Source: Diacronema lutheri (taxonomy: Eukaryota > Haptophyta > Pavlovophyceae > Pavlovales > Pavlovaceae). From it: a DNA stretch of 64,000 nt. Position 1 is the first letter of the stretch, and every line of letters begins with the position of its first letter. The position numbers were made by a program, and so were the translations under genes. Positions 9,792 through 19,559 of the stretch are shown one piece after another. Where the stretch lies: positions 372,001 through 436,000 of the forward strand of contig JAGTXO010000021.1 in NCBI GenBank assembly GCA_019448385.1. Reading direction: 5' to 3'. The notes below the pieces were generated by a model. It was given only the letters and a program-made list of their open reading frames with translations. It ran no database searches and had not been told where the DNA came from.

Positions 9792-10994
9792 GTCGCCGCC
9801 GTCGCTGTCGCCGCCGTCGCCGTCGCCACTACCGCCGTCGCCGCCGTCGCCGTCGCCGCCATGCGCGCGACCGTCGGTGTCGCGTGCGTCCCGAGCGGGT
9901 GGCGCCCACGCCACGGCCGTCAGCCACCCCATCCGGCGCAGGCCGGGGTCGTCCGAATCGACGTACGCCGCGCGGTCGGCCGCGGCGGCGTTCGGCAAGC
10001 CCGCCGCCGAGGCCGCCGCCGCGCTCGGCGTGGGCGCGCGACACGCGCCGTCCGCGCACGGCGCGTCGCGCGGGCCGTTCGCCCTGCGCGCGCGCGACCT
10101 GCGCGCGTCGTCGGCGGACGCGTCACTGTTGGGCACGCCGAGCGTCAGGCAGAGCGAGAAGCACTCCTCGAGCGCGCCGCTCTTGTCGGTCAGTTCGTCG
10201 TCGCCGCCATCGCCGTCGCCGTCGAAGCCGCCGTCGTCGTCGCCACCGTCGCCGCCGGTGCTCTTCGCGAGGCGCGCGCGCGCACGTATGCCGGCCGTCG
10301 CGTGGCGGCAGACAAGCACGCGCAGGCCGCTCTTAGCGCCAAGCGCAATGAGCGAGCACGCACGCGCCTCGCCCGTCTCGCCCGCCTCGCCCGCCGGCCC
10401 GCCCGCTCGGCGCGCCGCTGTTGGGTACGCGTACGGATCCCACGCGCCGCACGTGACAAACTCATCGTCTCGCCGGGTGCGGGCGCGAGCGCCGTCGCGG
10501 GCGCGCGTGCTGACGCGCGCGTGGGCGCGGCGCTCGAGCAGGCCCGACAGCTCGGCCGCTGACGCCATCCGCTCCACCCACGGCGAGCACGGCGGCGCAG
10601 CGACCTCGGCGCGCCCGGAGTGCGTGACTGCGAGCAGCGCGCACCCGCCGTGCGCGCACACGCCGGCGGGCGACCAGCAGACGGCGCGGACGTAGGTGGA
10701 GGCGGCCGCGGCGATGCTGTGCAGCTGCGCGTGCGCGCTCGTGCTCAGCATCTCCTCCGCTTTCGCCGCCGCGCCGTCGGGCGCGCGCTCGACCGTTTCG
10801 GTCGGGTCGAACGTCGCCGCGCACTCGTGCACGCGCGTTGCGTCGAGGACGTGCACGACGTGGTCGAGGGCGAGAGCGAGCTGGTCGTGCTCCGACCAGG
10901 CAAGGATCGACGGGAACACGGGCGCCTGCAGCAGCGTGAGCGACGCCACCGGCCGGCAGTCCGCCACCGTCGGCGAGCCGCCGCCGACGGTCAT
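7236..10994 (-). CDS. TFIIIC 90-kDa subunit-like WD-repeat/zinc-finger protein
   Basis: A 1252-aa uninterrupted frame with ATG at 10994. The N-terminus (FPSILAWSEHDQLALALDHVVHVLD) matches the opening blade of the TFIIIC delta/GTF3C4 N-terminal beta-propeller. The WD-like region continues through WLTAVAWAPPARD and the block near residue 620-660 with LLVSGGLGGELLLWRVRAP. The C-terminus is a cysteine cluster, C1212-x2-C1215 and C1241-x2-C1244 with C1248, as expected for the TFIIIC zinc finger (zf-TFIIIC). Long Asp/Gly and poly-Gly insertions (about residues 240-260, 370-400, 980-1000) inflate the protein. The likely role is Pol III transcription factor recruitment in the nucleus. An alternative is another WD-plus-RING-like scaffold. 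It diverges from the SET gene across 117 bp. Confidence 0.6.
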
Positions 10995-11111
10995 GACCGC
11001 CCGGTCTTCGCGCGCGTCCGACCGGTTTTCAAAGCGCGCGCGCCGCCATCTTCCCCGTCATCTTCAAGGCGTTTTAAAAAGTGGGTGGGTGCAGAGAAGC
11101 ATCCGGCCGGG
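10995..11111. promoter_or_regulatory. Short divergent promoter region
   Basis: Only 117 bases separate the ATG codons of the minus-strand TFIIIC-like gene and the plus-strand SET gene, so both promoters must share it. It includes an A-rich GTTTTAAAAAGTGG stretch near 11071-11083. The role is inferred from position. Confidence 0.4.
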
Positions 11112-13325
11112 ATGCGCTCGCACTCGTTCAATCTGGTCGGGTGGGCGGTCGTGCTTGCGCCGGCGAGCGTTCGGGTGGGCGGTCACGGCGCGCGCGCGAG
11201 CGTGTGCGCGCCGCGCGCCGCGTTGCGCGCGCTCGCTGCCTCCGGCGCCGGCGCCGCCGATGCCGCCGCCGCGCCGCCGCCGTCGGACGGGCCGCAGGCG
11301 CCGCTGTCGACCGGCCGCGGCTCGGTGCTGCTGCTCGAGCGCGGCGCGCCGCCGGACGCGCGCGCGTCGCTCGAGGCGCTGCAGGCGTGGTTGCGCTCGC
11401 ATGGCGCGCAGATGGCCGAGGGCATCACCCTCGACACTTCGCACGCCGACGGGCGCGGCGTTTTCCTCGCGCCGCGCGCCGCGCAGCATCCGATTGGCGC
11501 GCCGCTGCTGCAGGTGCCGCTGTCGGCGTGCATCACGGAGCACACGGTGCTCGCCGACGCGCAGCTCGGCGCGGTGATGCGCGCGCTCCTCGCCCGCTCA
11601 GGCCCCGGCTCCGAGGTCGTGCCCGTCGTCGCGTACCTGCTGCGCGAGCGAGCGCGCGGCCGAGCATCGGCTCACTGGCAGTACATCGAGACGCTGCCGT
11701 GGGAGTTTGTCGGCGCGGAGCAGGTGTCGCCGCTCTTCTGGAGCGAGGTCGAGCTCGCTCGTCTCGAGGGCTCGCGCGCCCTGCGCGAGGCGCACGAGCT
11801 GCGCACACAGCTCGCGTCCATCGTCGCCATCCTGTTTCCAATCTTTCGAACGCAGCGCTGGCCGGTCGTCGCGCCCGCAGGGCGCGGCGCGAACGCCTTT
11901 TTGCCGCTGTCCGAGGTGGGATCGTCGTGGTTCTCGGCGGACAAGCCGCCCGACGCGTTCGTCGAGGCCGTGCGCGAGGCCTTCGCCATCGTCCTCTCCC
12001 GGCGCATCTCGTTACCCGCAGTTTCGTCAACCGTCCTCGCGCCGCTCATCGACAGGCTCTCATACGCGCCGTCCGATGCGACCGCGAGCGTCGAGTTCAT
12101 GCCCGCCGCGTCCAAGCGCGCGGCGGCGAGCATGCTCGGCGCGCCGCAGTCCCCCTTCTCCGCCCGCTCGCGCGCCCGCACCGCCACCGCCGCACGCGAC
12201 GGTTGGGTTGTCGTCTACCGCGAACTGGACGGCGGCGAGTACGCGCGCGAGCCGAGCGTAACGGCTGATGGCGGCGCCGGTATGGGCGGGTGGGAGGTGG
12301 ACGAGGACGAGAGCGCGATGCTCCGCCGCGCGGCGCAGGCCGGGCTCGGCGCGAGCGGCACGTGGGCCGACGCGGACGGCATCTTCACGCGCACCGGCAG
12401 CGAGCGTACGGACGGCGCGCGCGCGGACGCGGGCGAGGCGGGCGAGGCGGGCGCTGCCGCCGTCGACGAGGAGGAGGAGGAGGAGGACGCGCTGCTCGTC
12501 GAGCTCTCACACTGCTACAACGGCTGTACGTCGAACGCCGAGCTGCTCACCTACTACGGCCTCGCACCACAGTCGCTCCCCCCCGAGACGTGCCGCGCGT
12601 CCGTTCTGATTGCGCTCGACGACCCGCAGCCCTACGCGTATGGCGCGCCGGGTGGCGGCGGCGGCGGCGGTGGCGGCGGTGGCGGCGGCGGCGGCGGCGG
12701 CTCGCGGCGCGACGGCGGCGGCGGCGAGCGGCGGCGACTCGACGCGGCGGGCGCCGCGCGCAGGCGCGATCTTCTCGAATGGAAGCGCGCACTGCTTGCG
12801 GATGTCGGCCTTGATCCGGAGCGGCAGGAGTTTGAGCTCGGATTGCCCGGCGAGCCCTTCCATGTGCCGCCCGACCTGCTTGGCTACCTGCGCCTCGCCT
12901 CGATCGCCGAGCCCGCCGAGCGCGACGCGGTCGACGCGTGCGAGTCGCCGTGGCAGCTGTTGTGCGGGGAGCTGTGCTTTGTCGAGGACGTGCCCGTTTC
13001 AGAGGAGGTGGACCGCGAGGCGGCGCGGCGGCTCGAGTGCGCGTGCAAGCGCGCGCTCTTCGCCTACGACCGGCGCACGGGCGCGCAGCCCGACCGCGCC
13101 GAGCCGTCGGGCGGGCAAGCGCGCGCGGGCAGCTCGTCGTACGTGGGCGGGATCACGCTGTCGCCGATTGAAGAGCGGTCGGAGGTGGCACAGCGCTCGG
13201 TCGAGCGCGCGGTCGACGCGGCGCGGCTCGTCATGTCGGAGCAGCTCGTGTTACGCGCGACGATCGAGATGCTCGACACGTTCTCGTTCCGCTGGCTCAC
13301 GCGCTGCTCGATGATGACGTTCTGA
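11112..13325 (+). CDS. SET-domain protein of the SETD3/Rubisco-LSMT class
   Basis: A 737-aa protein from the first in-frame ATG (11112); the upstream frame has only a GTG and overlaps the divergent gene. Family members methylate lysine (Rubisco LSMT) or histidine (SETD3) side chains. The order is: a variable N-terminus; HADGRGVFLAPRA (start of SET, like GRGL.A); WQYIETLPWEF and the SPLFWSEVELARLEGS block typical of this class; the interrupted SET core; LSHCYNGCTSNAELLTYYGLAP (SNAELL at residues 474-479, like YGxxSNxELLxxYGF); then a helical Rubis-subs-bind-like C-terminus. The expected DMLNH is DRLSY at residues 314-318, so the NH pair that contacts the cofactor is lost. This may reflect reduced activity or a misaligned insertion. 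Acidic and poly-Gly insertions are present. Confidence 0.8.
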   Translation: MRSHSFNLVGWAVVLAPASVRVGGHGARASVCAPRAALRALAASGAGAADAAAAPPPSDGPQAPLSTGRGSVLLLERGAPPDARASLEALQAWLRSHGAQMAEGITLDTSHADGRGVFLAPRAAQHPIGAPLLQVPLSACITEHTVLADAQLGAVMRALLARSGPGSEVVPVVAYLLRERARGRASAHWQYIETLPWEFVGAEQVSPLFWSEVELARLEGSRALREAHELRTQLASIVAILFPIFRTQRWPVVAPAGRGANAFLPLSEVGSSWFSADKPPDAFVEAVREAFAIVLSRRISLPAVSSTVLAPLIDRLSYAPSDATASVEFMPAASKRAAASMLGAPQSPFSARSRARTATAARDGWVVVYRELDGGEYAREPSVTADGGAGMGGWEVDEDESAMLRRAAQAGLGASGTWADADGIFTRTGSERTDGARADAGEAGEAGAAAVDEEEEEEDALLVELSHCYNGCTSNAELLTYYGLAPQSLPPETCRASVLIALDDPQPYAYGAPGGGGGGGGGGGGGGGGGSRRDGGGGERRRLDAAGAARRRDLLEWKRALLADVGLDPERQEFELGLPGEPFHVPPDLLGYLRLASIAEPAERDAVDACESPWQLLCGELCFVEDVPVSEEVDREAARRLECACKRALFAYDRRTGAQPDRAEPSGGQARAGSSSYVGGITLSPIEERSEVAQRSVERAVDAARLVMSEQLVLRATIEMLDTFSFRWLTRCSMMTF

Positions 13326-13366
13326 GTGGAGCCTTTGAGATGCCGACGTCATTTCTTTCGTCACAG

Positions 13367-13511
13367 CGTCATTCCTTCTCCCCCTATGGGACTTTCATAA
13401 CCGTACTTATCCTACACCCTACACTATGCATATACTTAGAGAATAGATACTAACGGCGCTTACGTCAATCTCGAATGTGAGTAACGTCACGGCATCGAAG
13501 AAGGAATGACG
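13367..13511. mobile_element. Small MITE-like inverted-repeat element
   Basis: A 145-bp AT-richer block bounded by 13-bp perfect inverted repeats, CGTCATTCCTTCT at 13367-13379 and AGAAGGAATGACG at 13499-13511. Further TGACGT motifs lie just outside and inside. It contains no coding sequence. No clear target duplication was seen, so MITE status is tentative. Confidence 0.35.
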
Positions 13512-13545
13512 TCGGGCCCAAATGTGGGGAGGGCTTGTTTTGCAT

Positions 13546-13570
13546 CCTACACCCTACACCCTACACCCTT
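13546..13570. repeat. Telomere-like CCCTACA short repeat
   Basis: About three and a half tandem copies of the heptamer CCTACAC. A shorter run is at 13411-13424. It resembles a degenerate telomere-type repeat (TGTAGGG on the other strand) but is too short to mean a telomere. Confidence 0.5.
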
Positions 13571-13682
13571 TTGAAAAGCGGCGGCGCCTCAGAGCATGGC
13601 GCCCGCCCGCTCGAGCCGGACCTCCGCGCAGCCGGACTCGCCCCGCCCCGGGCTGCTTTGGCTGGGCGACGTCGTGCGCGCC

Positions 13683-13970
13683 TCAGAACGCCGCGCTCGC
13701 CACGCGCACGTAGCCCTCGTCCGGGTCCGGCTCGGGCGCCGCGTCGCGCACCGAGCGCGACTCGGCCTCGACGCCCGGCGTTTCGGCACGCGAGGCGACG
13801 GATGCCTCGTCCGGCCGGCCCCACGGCAGCTGCAGCTCGAGCTGGCGCTGGATGATGCGCGGGGTCGCCACGCGCCCGTGCTGCACCTCGCGACGTCGCG
13901 CGCGCACGTAGAGCACGATCGCCACCGAGCCGCTGAGGCCCATCATCGCGGCGCCGAGCAGCACCGACAT
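13683..13970 (-). CDS. Small single-pass membrane protein, unknown function
   Basis: A 95-aa frame starting at the ATG at 13970; the frame upstream is open but without a convincing start. The N-terminus MSVLLGAAMMGLSGSVAIVLYV is one hydrophobic helix followed by a basic RARRREVQHGR stop-transfer. This gives an N-out, C-in topology. The rest is a soluble tail ending in an acidic PDPDEGYVRVASAAF. The compact hydrophobic, basic, acidic layout is typical of small mitochondrial or ER membrane proteins, but I do not recognise a family. The gene lies back to back with the virus-type helicase pseudogene. Confidence 0.45.
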   Translation of the reverse strand: MSVLLGAAMMGLSGSVAIVLYVRARRREVQHGRVATPRIIQRQLELQLPWGRPDEASVASRAETPGVEAESRSVRDAAPEPDPDEGYVRVASAAF

Positions 13971-14157
13971 TGTGGTCTCATTGTCTGCTTGGGCGCGAAC
14001 GGAAAACGCGCGAAGGGTGGCGACGAAGATCGTTCGGTTGGGTTGGCCACCGGCTCCCGAGGGTTGCTTGTGGCGCTCGACTGACCGTTGGCCCAGCTTT
14101 TTTTTTCTCGAACCTACTGTGGAGCCGCCTGCAGCGTGATCTCCCGCGCAAAACGAC

Positions 14158-16560
14158 CATGCCGCCATCGACCTGCGCGCCTTCGACGCGGCGCTCGTCA
14201 ACTGCGAGATCGTGAGCACGCGGCCGGTCAAGCCGAGCGAGAAGGCGCGCACGGTCGACAAGCTGAGCTACGGGCCGTCGCGCCGCGCGCTCGCCTTCGT
14301 CACGCCGCCCTGTGTCGTCGACTGGCCCAAGCTCACGGGCGACGGCAACTTTGGCACCATGTACGGGCCGACGGACGTCGACAAGGCGGCGTACACGGTC
14401 GGCGTGACCGACAAGGAGCTGCCGATCGCCGGCGCGCCGCTCGCGCAGATGGACGCCTACTTGGGCACCCTGCGCGCCATCGACGACAAGCTCGTCGAGA
14501 CGGTGCACGCGCGCCAGAAGGAGCTGCTCAACACGCGCGGCCTCTCGAAGGAGGAGGTGCGCGGCAAGCTCTCGCCCACCGTCAAGCCCAAGTACGAGGA
14601 CGACACGCTCGCGCACACGCGGCTGAACATGTCGACGCGCACGTTCACGTGGGCGGGCTCCGAGCGCGTCGTGCCGCTCGTCGACGCGCGGCGCGAACCC
14701 GTCGACGAGATCCGGCACGAGGACGTCTGCGCCATCGCCACGCAGCTCGACTGCGTCTACACGGGCCTCATGGGCTCGATGTTTGGCACCAAGTGGAGCG
14801 TGTGCGAGGTCATGCTCCTGAAGCGCGCTGAGCAGCGCCCGCAGCCCGGCTCGGACGCCTTCGCCTCGTACGGAGTGGCCGCCTGGGCCGACACGTTCGA
14901 CTCCACGGGGCTGTACGTGCCCGACGAGCGCGAGCGCGCGGCGGCGCTCGCGGCGGTGGCCGGTCTGCGCACGGCGCGCGCGCCGGCCGGGCCGGGCGGG
15001 CGCGAGCTCGCGCGCGCGCCGGGCTACGATCGCGCCGAGCAGGCTGCGAGCGCGGCGGCGGCGCGCGCGGCGATGGCCGAGACCGGCCAGCAGCGCGCGC
15101 TCCACGGCGCGGTCGTCGACTCGGCGCTGCGCGGCGTGGGCGACCGGCTGCATCTTTGCGACGCGCCGGGCGGCACGGGCAAGACGTTCGTCGAGCGCGC
15201 CATCATCGCCGCCGTGCGCGCGGATGGGCACACGGTCGTCGTGGGCGCGTCCTCGGGCGTCGCCGCCACGCTGCTGCCCGACGGCCGCACCTTCCACTCG
15301 ACCTTCAAGGTGCCCGGCGGTGCCGACTCAGACGGGCAAGCCGTTCAATTGCATGCCGCGCTCCGAGCGCGGGCGCTCCCTGGCCGCCGCGCCGGCTGGT
15401 CGTGTGGGACGAGGCGCCGATGCAGACGCGGTGCCACCTCGACTCGCCTGATCGGTGTTTGCGCGACGTGACGGGCGTCGACGAGCGCTTCGGCGGCAAG
15501 ACGTTGCTGCTCGCCGGCGACTTTTGCCAGTGCTTGCCGGTGGTGCGGCGCGGCTCGCGCGCGCAGATCGTGCGCTCCTGCCTCAAGTACTCGGCGCCGT
15601 GGCAGCACGATCGGCAGCACGCCTTGGTCGAGATTTTTCGCGCCTCGAGCGCGGCGCGCGACACGGGCGACGCGCTCGGCGCGGGCGAGTGGGCGAAGCT
15701 GCTGCGCAGCCCCGGCGACGGCGCCTTTCCCGCGGCGGTGCCGGCTGCCGGGGCCATGCCCGGCGCATTCCCGCTCGATCCCGTGCAGCTGCCCGAGGCC
15801 GTCGGCGGCGTCCCCATCCGCGTGGGCTCGGCCTACCCGACGGAGCTCGTGACGACTTTGTCCACGGCGCGGCGTGTTGGACCGACGACGGCTCGCTGTG
15901 CGACCGCGCGGTGCTCTGCGCCAAGCAGACGGACGTGGCGCGGATCAACTGGCTGGTGATCGGCCGCTTCCCGGGCGCGGCGGCGAGGTGCGAGTCGGCG
16001 GACGAGCTGCGCGACGACGTGGCGGGCGGGCAGATTGCGCTGGCGTCGGTCGAATTCCTCGACTCGCTCGAGCACGCGCAGATGCCGCACCGCGTCCTCG
16101 ACCTGAAGCCCGGGATGGTGGTGATGCTGCTGCGCAACCTCTCGCCCGGCGAGGGGCTGTGCAGCGGCACGCGGCTGGTCGTGCGCGGCGTGCGCGCCGG
16201 CGGCCGGCTGCTCGAGTGCGCACGCCCCGGCGCGGCCGCCGGGCGCGACAGCACCGTGCTCATCGCGCGTGTCGACCACCACTCGCCCGACGACGGCACG
16301 TTCGCGCTTGTGCGGATGCGCCGCCAGTTCCCCGGTGCGGCCGGCGTAACGAGGCGCAGGGGCAAGCGCTCGGGTGCGCGGGCGTGTGGCTCGCCGAGCC
16401 GTGCTTCACGCACGGCCAGCTCTACGTGGCCGCTTCGCGCGTCGGGCACACGTCGCGCGTCCGCTTTGCGCTCGGCCCGGACCTCGTGACGCGCAGCGTC
16501 GTCTTCAAAGAGGTGCTCCGCGCGGTCAGCGGTGGCGAGGCGGCGGCGGCGGCGCTCGCC
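14158..16560 (+). pseudogene. Fossil: virus-type domain joined to a PIF1-like helicase, broken
   Basis: The first part (about 14,160-14,830) shows VTPPCVVDWPKLTGDGNFG, LSKEEVRGKLSPTVKPKY, LNMSTRTFTW and CVYTGLMGSMFGTKWSV. To my reading these resemble a hypothetical protein family common in nucleocytoplasmic large DNA viruses (DUF5871-like, tentative). It runs on into a PIF1-type superfamily 1 DNA helicase: Walker A GGTGKT at 15169-15186, Walker B VVWDEAP near 15400, LLLAGDFCQCLPVVRRG (motif III), LKPGMVVMLLRNL, and the C-terminal AQGQAL and HGQLYVAASRV signature motifs. The coding sequence is broken at about three points, so it is probably inactive. Beyond the helicase the sequence dissolves into Ala/Arg-rich low complexity. 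It is either an old viral insertion or a helicase-bearing mobile element that captured a viral gene. Confidence 0.6.
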
Positions 16561-17319
16561 GCGGCCGCCGTCGCCGCCGCGCGCGAATGCGCGGCGGCGG
16601 CGCGCGGTGGCGGCGGGCGCGGACGGCGCGCGCGGCGCCGGCGGCGGGCGGCGCGCTGGCGGCGGGCGCGCCGCCGGCGCGCGGTGCTGGCCAGCACCCG
16701 CCGGCGCGACGCCCGCCGCGCCGCTCGCGCCGACGCGCAGCCGGCGGGTGCTCGCCAGCGCCGCGCGCCGCGCGGACCGACCCGCGTACCTGCGCGCCCT
16801 TCGAGGGCGCGCAGGGCGGCGCCAATGCGGCCGGCGCGCAGGGGCCTCAAGCTGGCGCGCTGCCCGCCGCCGCGTGGGTCGCCGCTGCGCGCGTGCCGTC
16901 GGCGCTGCCGCCGCCCGGCGTCGCGCTCGCGCCGCAGCCGCAGCCGCCGCCGTCGCCGCCGCCTGCCGCCTGCCGGCAAGCTGGGCAAGTGCGCAGCGGC
17001 GGCGACGGCGGTGCGCGACCCGGCGAGCAAGCGGCGCGCCGCCGAGCCGGGGGCGGGCTCCGTGGGCGACGAGGCTCGCCCGCCACTCGCACTACTCGCG
17101 CGCCAAGTGCGCACAACGCGCCCCCCCCCCCCCCCCCCCCCCGATGAATTTAATGCTCATACCATGGCGTCGCGCCACGGCAGTACGCCCGTGGCCCCGG
17201 CGGCCAGCCTCGCGCCGCTACGCCGTGTCATCGCGGCCGGCGCACACAGCGAACTGTGTTTCCGCGGCACATGCCCGGCTGCTCGCGCGCTGCAAGCTTG
17301 CCGAACTGCTCGCGCTTGA
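16561..17319. other. Low-complexity GC-rich stretch
   Basis: Ala/Arg/Pro-coding low-complexity DNA with GCC/GCG runs and no recognisable domain on either strand. It contains a 22-base poly-C tract at 17121-17142 followed by a short AT-richer GATGAATTTAATGC. It probably includes decayed tail sequence of the helicase element and the upstream region of the peptidase gene. Confidence 0.35.
17121..17142. repeat. Poly-C tract
   Basis: A run of 22 C residues upstream of the USP-like gene, one of many long C/G homopolymers in the window. Confidence 0.85.
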
Positions 17320-19071
17320 ATGGCGCGTTGCGGGCGTGCCCGCGCACCGCGCGTGTGCCATGCGCGTTCCGGGAGCGCCGCGCCGCGCGCCGAAGCGGCG
17401 CGCGGCGGACGTGCGGCCTCGAGCCGAAGAGGGGCCGGCGCGACCGGCCGCGAGGCGGGCGCAGACGCTCGGCGTGCCGGTCGATGCGTCGTCCAAATCC
17501 GCGTCGGGCGGATGCGCGCCTGGGCCGGCGCTGCGTGCAGTCGGCGGGGCCCGGCCACGCGCTCGGGCGTAACGTTCGCGCCTGTTCGGCCGAGGCGCAC
17601 TCGCCGTCCCCTCGCGCCGGCAACGTGCGTGCGGGCCAGCACGCAGGCAGCGTACGATGCCACGGCAGCGGCGAGCGCGTCCCCGCCGGTGTGCCGCTCG
17701 GCGCCCCGTCACGCGCAACGTGCGCGCCGCCCGCTGCATGCGCACGCATACGCGCGCTGGCAGCGTGCGCACAATTGCCCGGGCAAGATCGTCCCGCGCT
17801 CGCGCCGCCGACGCATCATTCCATGTGTCCGTTTCGGCATCTGCCACCATCCACCAGCCCTCGAAAGCCGGCTTTTGCGCGTGGGCGCCCGTCCGGTGCG
17901 AGAAGCGGCTCGCGTCCTCGCGCGGGGCGCCTCCGCGCCAGGCGCCCGGCGCGCGCTCGTCTTGCCGCGCCACCACGCTGATCTGCGCCCAACCCTCGCT
18001 CGCCAATTCCCCCGTCGTCCCTGCTGCGTAGCCCGCAACAGCGCGCGCATTGCGCGTGCACGGCGCAGCGCCTTGAGCAAGTTTTACGTCGTCGGTCGGC
18101 AGCCTGTGGAAGACGCGTTTTACGGCCCGATGTGGCCGGTGAGAGTGCCCGGCGTGCCGCGTAGGGAGCGCCTGCACGGCTTGCCGGGCTCGGCGCGCGC
18201 CCAGCCAGCCTCCCTCCATCCCGCCGCAAACCGTGCGTGCGCACCCCGCACACCCAGCGCTGCGCGGCGCGGCGCAGGCGCGAAAAACGAGGGCAACGCG
18301 TGCTACACGACCGGCCTTATGCAATCGCTCTTCGCCCTGAACGTGCTCCGTGCGATGCTTCGCTCCGCTTCGCGCCGTGCCAACAGCGTCGAGAGGGCGC
18401 GTTTTCGGGACTTTGGCACGCTGATCGAGGACACCAAGGCGCCGACACAGCTGTGTCTTGTGTCCGTCATTGACGTCATCTCGGGCCGTGGCGCGCGAAG
18501 GACGCCGCAGGATGCCGCTGAGTTCTTCCGGTTGCTGCTCGGCCGAGTGCCCGGGCTCGCTGCTGCCTTCGAAGCCGACACACGCGTCGGGCCAGTGCTC
18601 GAGCAGATCGCCGTGCCTTCAGAGTCCGGCGAGGGCATCGCCGTACTCGTCAGCATCGGCGGCGATGCGGCGCGCGCGCTTGCACACGCTCTGGGGAGCG
18701 CCGCTGGGCCGCCGCGGGATGGCCACATGAACGCGTGCCACTCGGGCGTGCTCACGCCAGCCAGCATTGCTGTCGAGGCGCCGCGCACGACGCGCGGCAA
18801 TGGCTCGCAGTGCAAGAACAACCGCGCGCTCGTGTGCGCGCCGCGGCTGCTACTCGGCGGGCGCGACCACCTCCTCGTCGCCGGCGTGGTGCACGTGGGC
18901 GAGGGGCCGATGAGCGGGCACCTTGTCGCCATCGTGCTCCGCAACGAGGCTTGGTTTCCGTGCGACGACTACAACGTGCGGCGGCGCGCACGGTCGCTCG
19001 GTGCCGCGACCGGCGGTCGAGCGCAGCCGCAACCGCCCCGTCCTCCCGCGCGGCACGCGCGCGTGGCCTGA
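17320..19071 (+). CDS. Ubiquitin-specific protease-like (peptidase C19) protein
   Basis: A 583-aa frame from the ATG at 17320. The C-terminal 260 residues carry the full USP catalytic set. The Cys box is NEGNACYTTGLMQSLF (Cys328, codon 18301), like N.GNTCYMNS.LQ. PQDAAEFFRLLLGRVP corresponds to the QQDAHEF motif. The His box is HVGEGPMSGHLVAIVL with His534 (codon 18919), followed by AWFPCDDYNVRR supplying the Asp (549/550). The domain is short (about 240 aa), compact like viral or mobile-element USPs. The N-terminal 310 residues are Arg/Ala-rich and may be non-coding, so the real start could be a splice acceptor nearer 18,250. The family removes ubiquitin or ubiquitin-like tags. It sits between a broken helicase and a LINE, so it may belong to a larger mobile element. 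Confidence 0.55.
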   Translation: MARCGRARAPRVCHARSGSAAPRAEAARGGRAASSRRGAGATGREAGADARRAGRCVVQIRVGRMRAWAGAACSRRGPATRSGVTFAPVRPRRTRRPLAPATCVRASTQAAYDATAAASASPPVCRSAPRHAQRARRPLHAHAYARWQRAHNCPGKIVPRSRRRRIIPCVRFGICHHPPALESRLLRVGARPVREAARVLARGASAPGARRALVLPRHHADLRPTLARQFPRRPCCVARNSARIARARRSALSKFYVVGRQPVEDAFYGPMWPVRVPGVPRRERLHGLPGSARAQPASLHPAANRACAPRTPSAARRGAGAKNEGNACYTTGLMQSLFALNVLRAMLRSASRRANSVERARFRDFGTLIEDTKAPTQLCLVSVIDVISGRGARRTPQDAAEFFRLLLGRVPGLAAAFEADTRVGPVLEQIAVPSESGEGIAVLVSIGGDAARALAHALGSAAGPPRDGHMNACHSGVLTPASIAVEAPRTTRGNGSQCKNNRALVCAPRLLLGGRDHLLVAGVVHVGEGPMSGHLVAIVLRNEAWFPCDDYNVRRRARSLGAATGGRAQPQPPRPPARHARVA

Positions 19072-19481
19072 AAGCTCGCGCGCGCGCCTGCCGCACGCAC
19101 GCGCGTTGCCCGCGCAGATCTACAACGTGCCTGAGTCCGACGCGCTGGCGTGGGCAAGTGGTGCGAGCATGCTCTTTTACAGCCGGCTCGACGTGGAGCC
19201 GTTGGACCCGGCGCTGGGCTCAGCGTCACCGCCGTCGGCCGCATCGCCTGCGTGGCCGAGCTCGGAGCCCGACGCGCCGACCTTGCCGGCAGCCTGGCCG
19301 CGGGTGCGGCAGATGGCAGCGGTGCCAACAGATGCGACGATCGGCATCGCGGAGACGGCTGCAGACATCTCTACGGCGGCGATCGGCCCAGCTGCGTGCG
19401 AGGCCCGCCAAGTTGTCTCCGTGACGCGCGCATTGCCAACAGCGGTGAGTGCGTCCTCGTCTCCGGCGGCCGCTGTGCCCT
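19072..19481. other. Spacer with possible coding tail
   Basis: About 400 bases after the USP-like stop. A plus-strand frame continues with Ser/Ala/Pro-rich sequence (SDALAWASGASMLFYSRLDVEPLDP near 19,136-19,210) that could be a further exon of the peptidase gene. I cannot confirm a splice junction. It ends at a poly-C tract. Confidence 0.25.
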
Positions 19482-19491
19482 CCCCCCCCCC

Positions 19492-19522
<31 letters not shown>

Positions 19523-19528
19523 ACACCA
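19482..19528. repeat. Poly-C plus (CA)n microsatellite
   Basis: 27 C residues (19482-19508) followed directly by about ten CA dinucleotides. It may mark the 3' end of the decayed LINE on the minus strand. Confidence 0.85.
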
Positions 19529-19559
19529 CTCTCCCTACCTTCTTCCTCCTTTCGCACCT

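Noticed and set aside
13546-13570. Chromosome end (telomere)
   Set aside because: Only three to four heptamers, with genes continuing on both sides.
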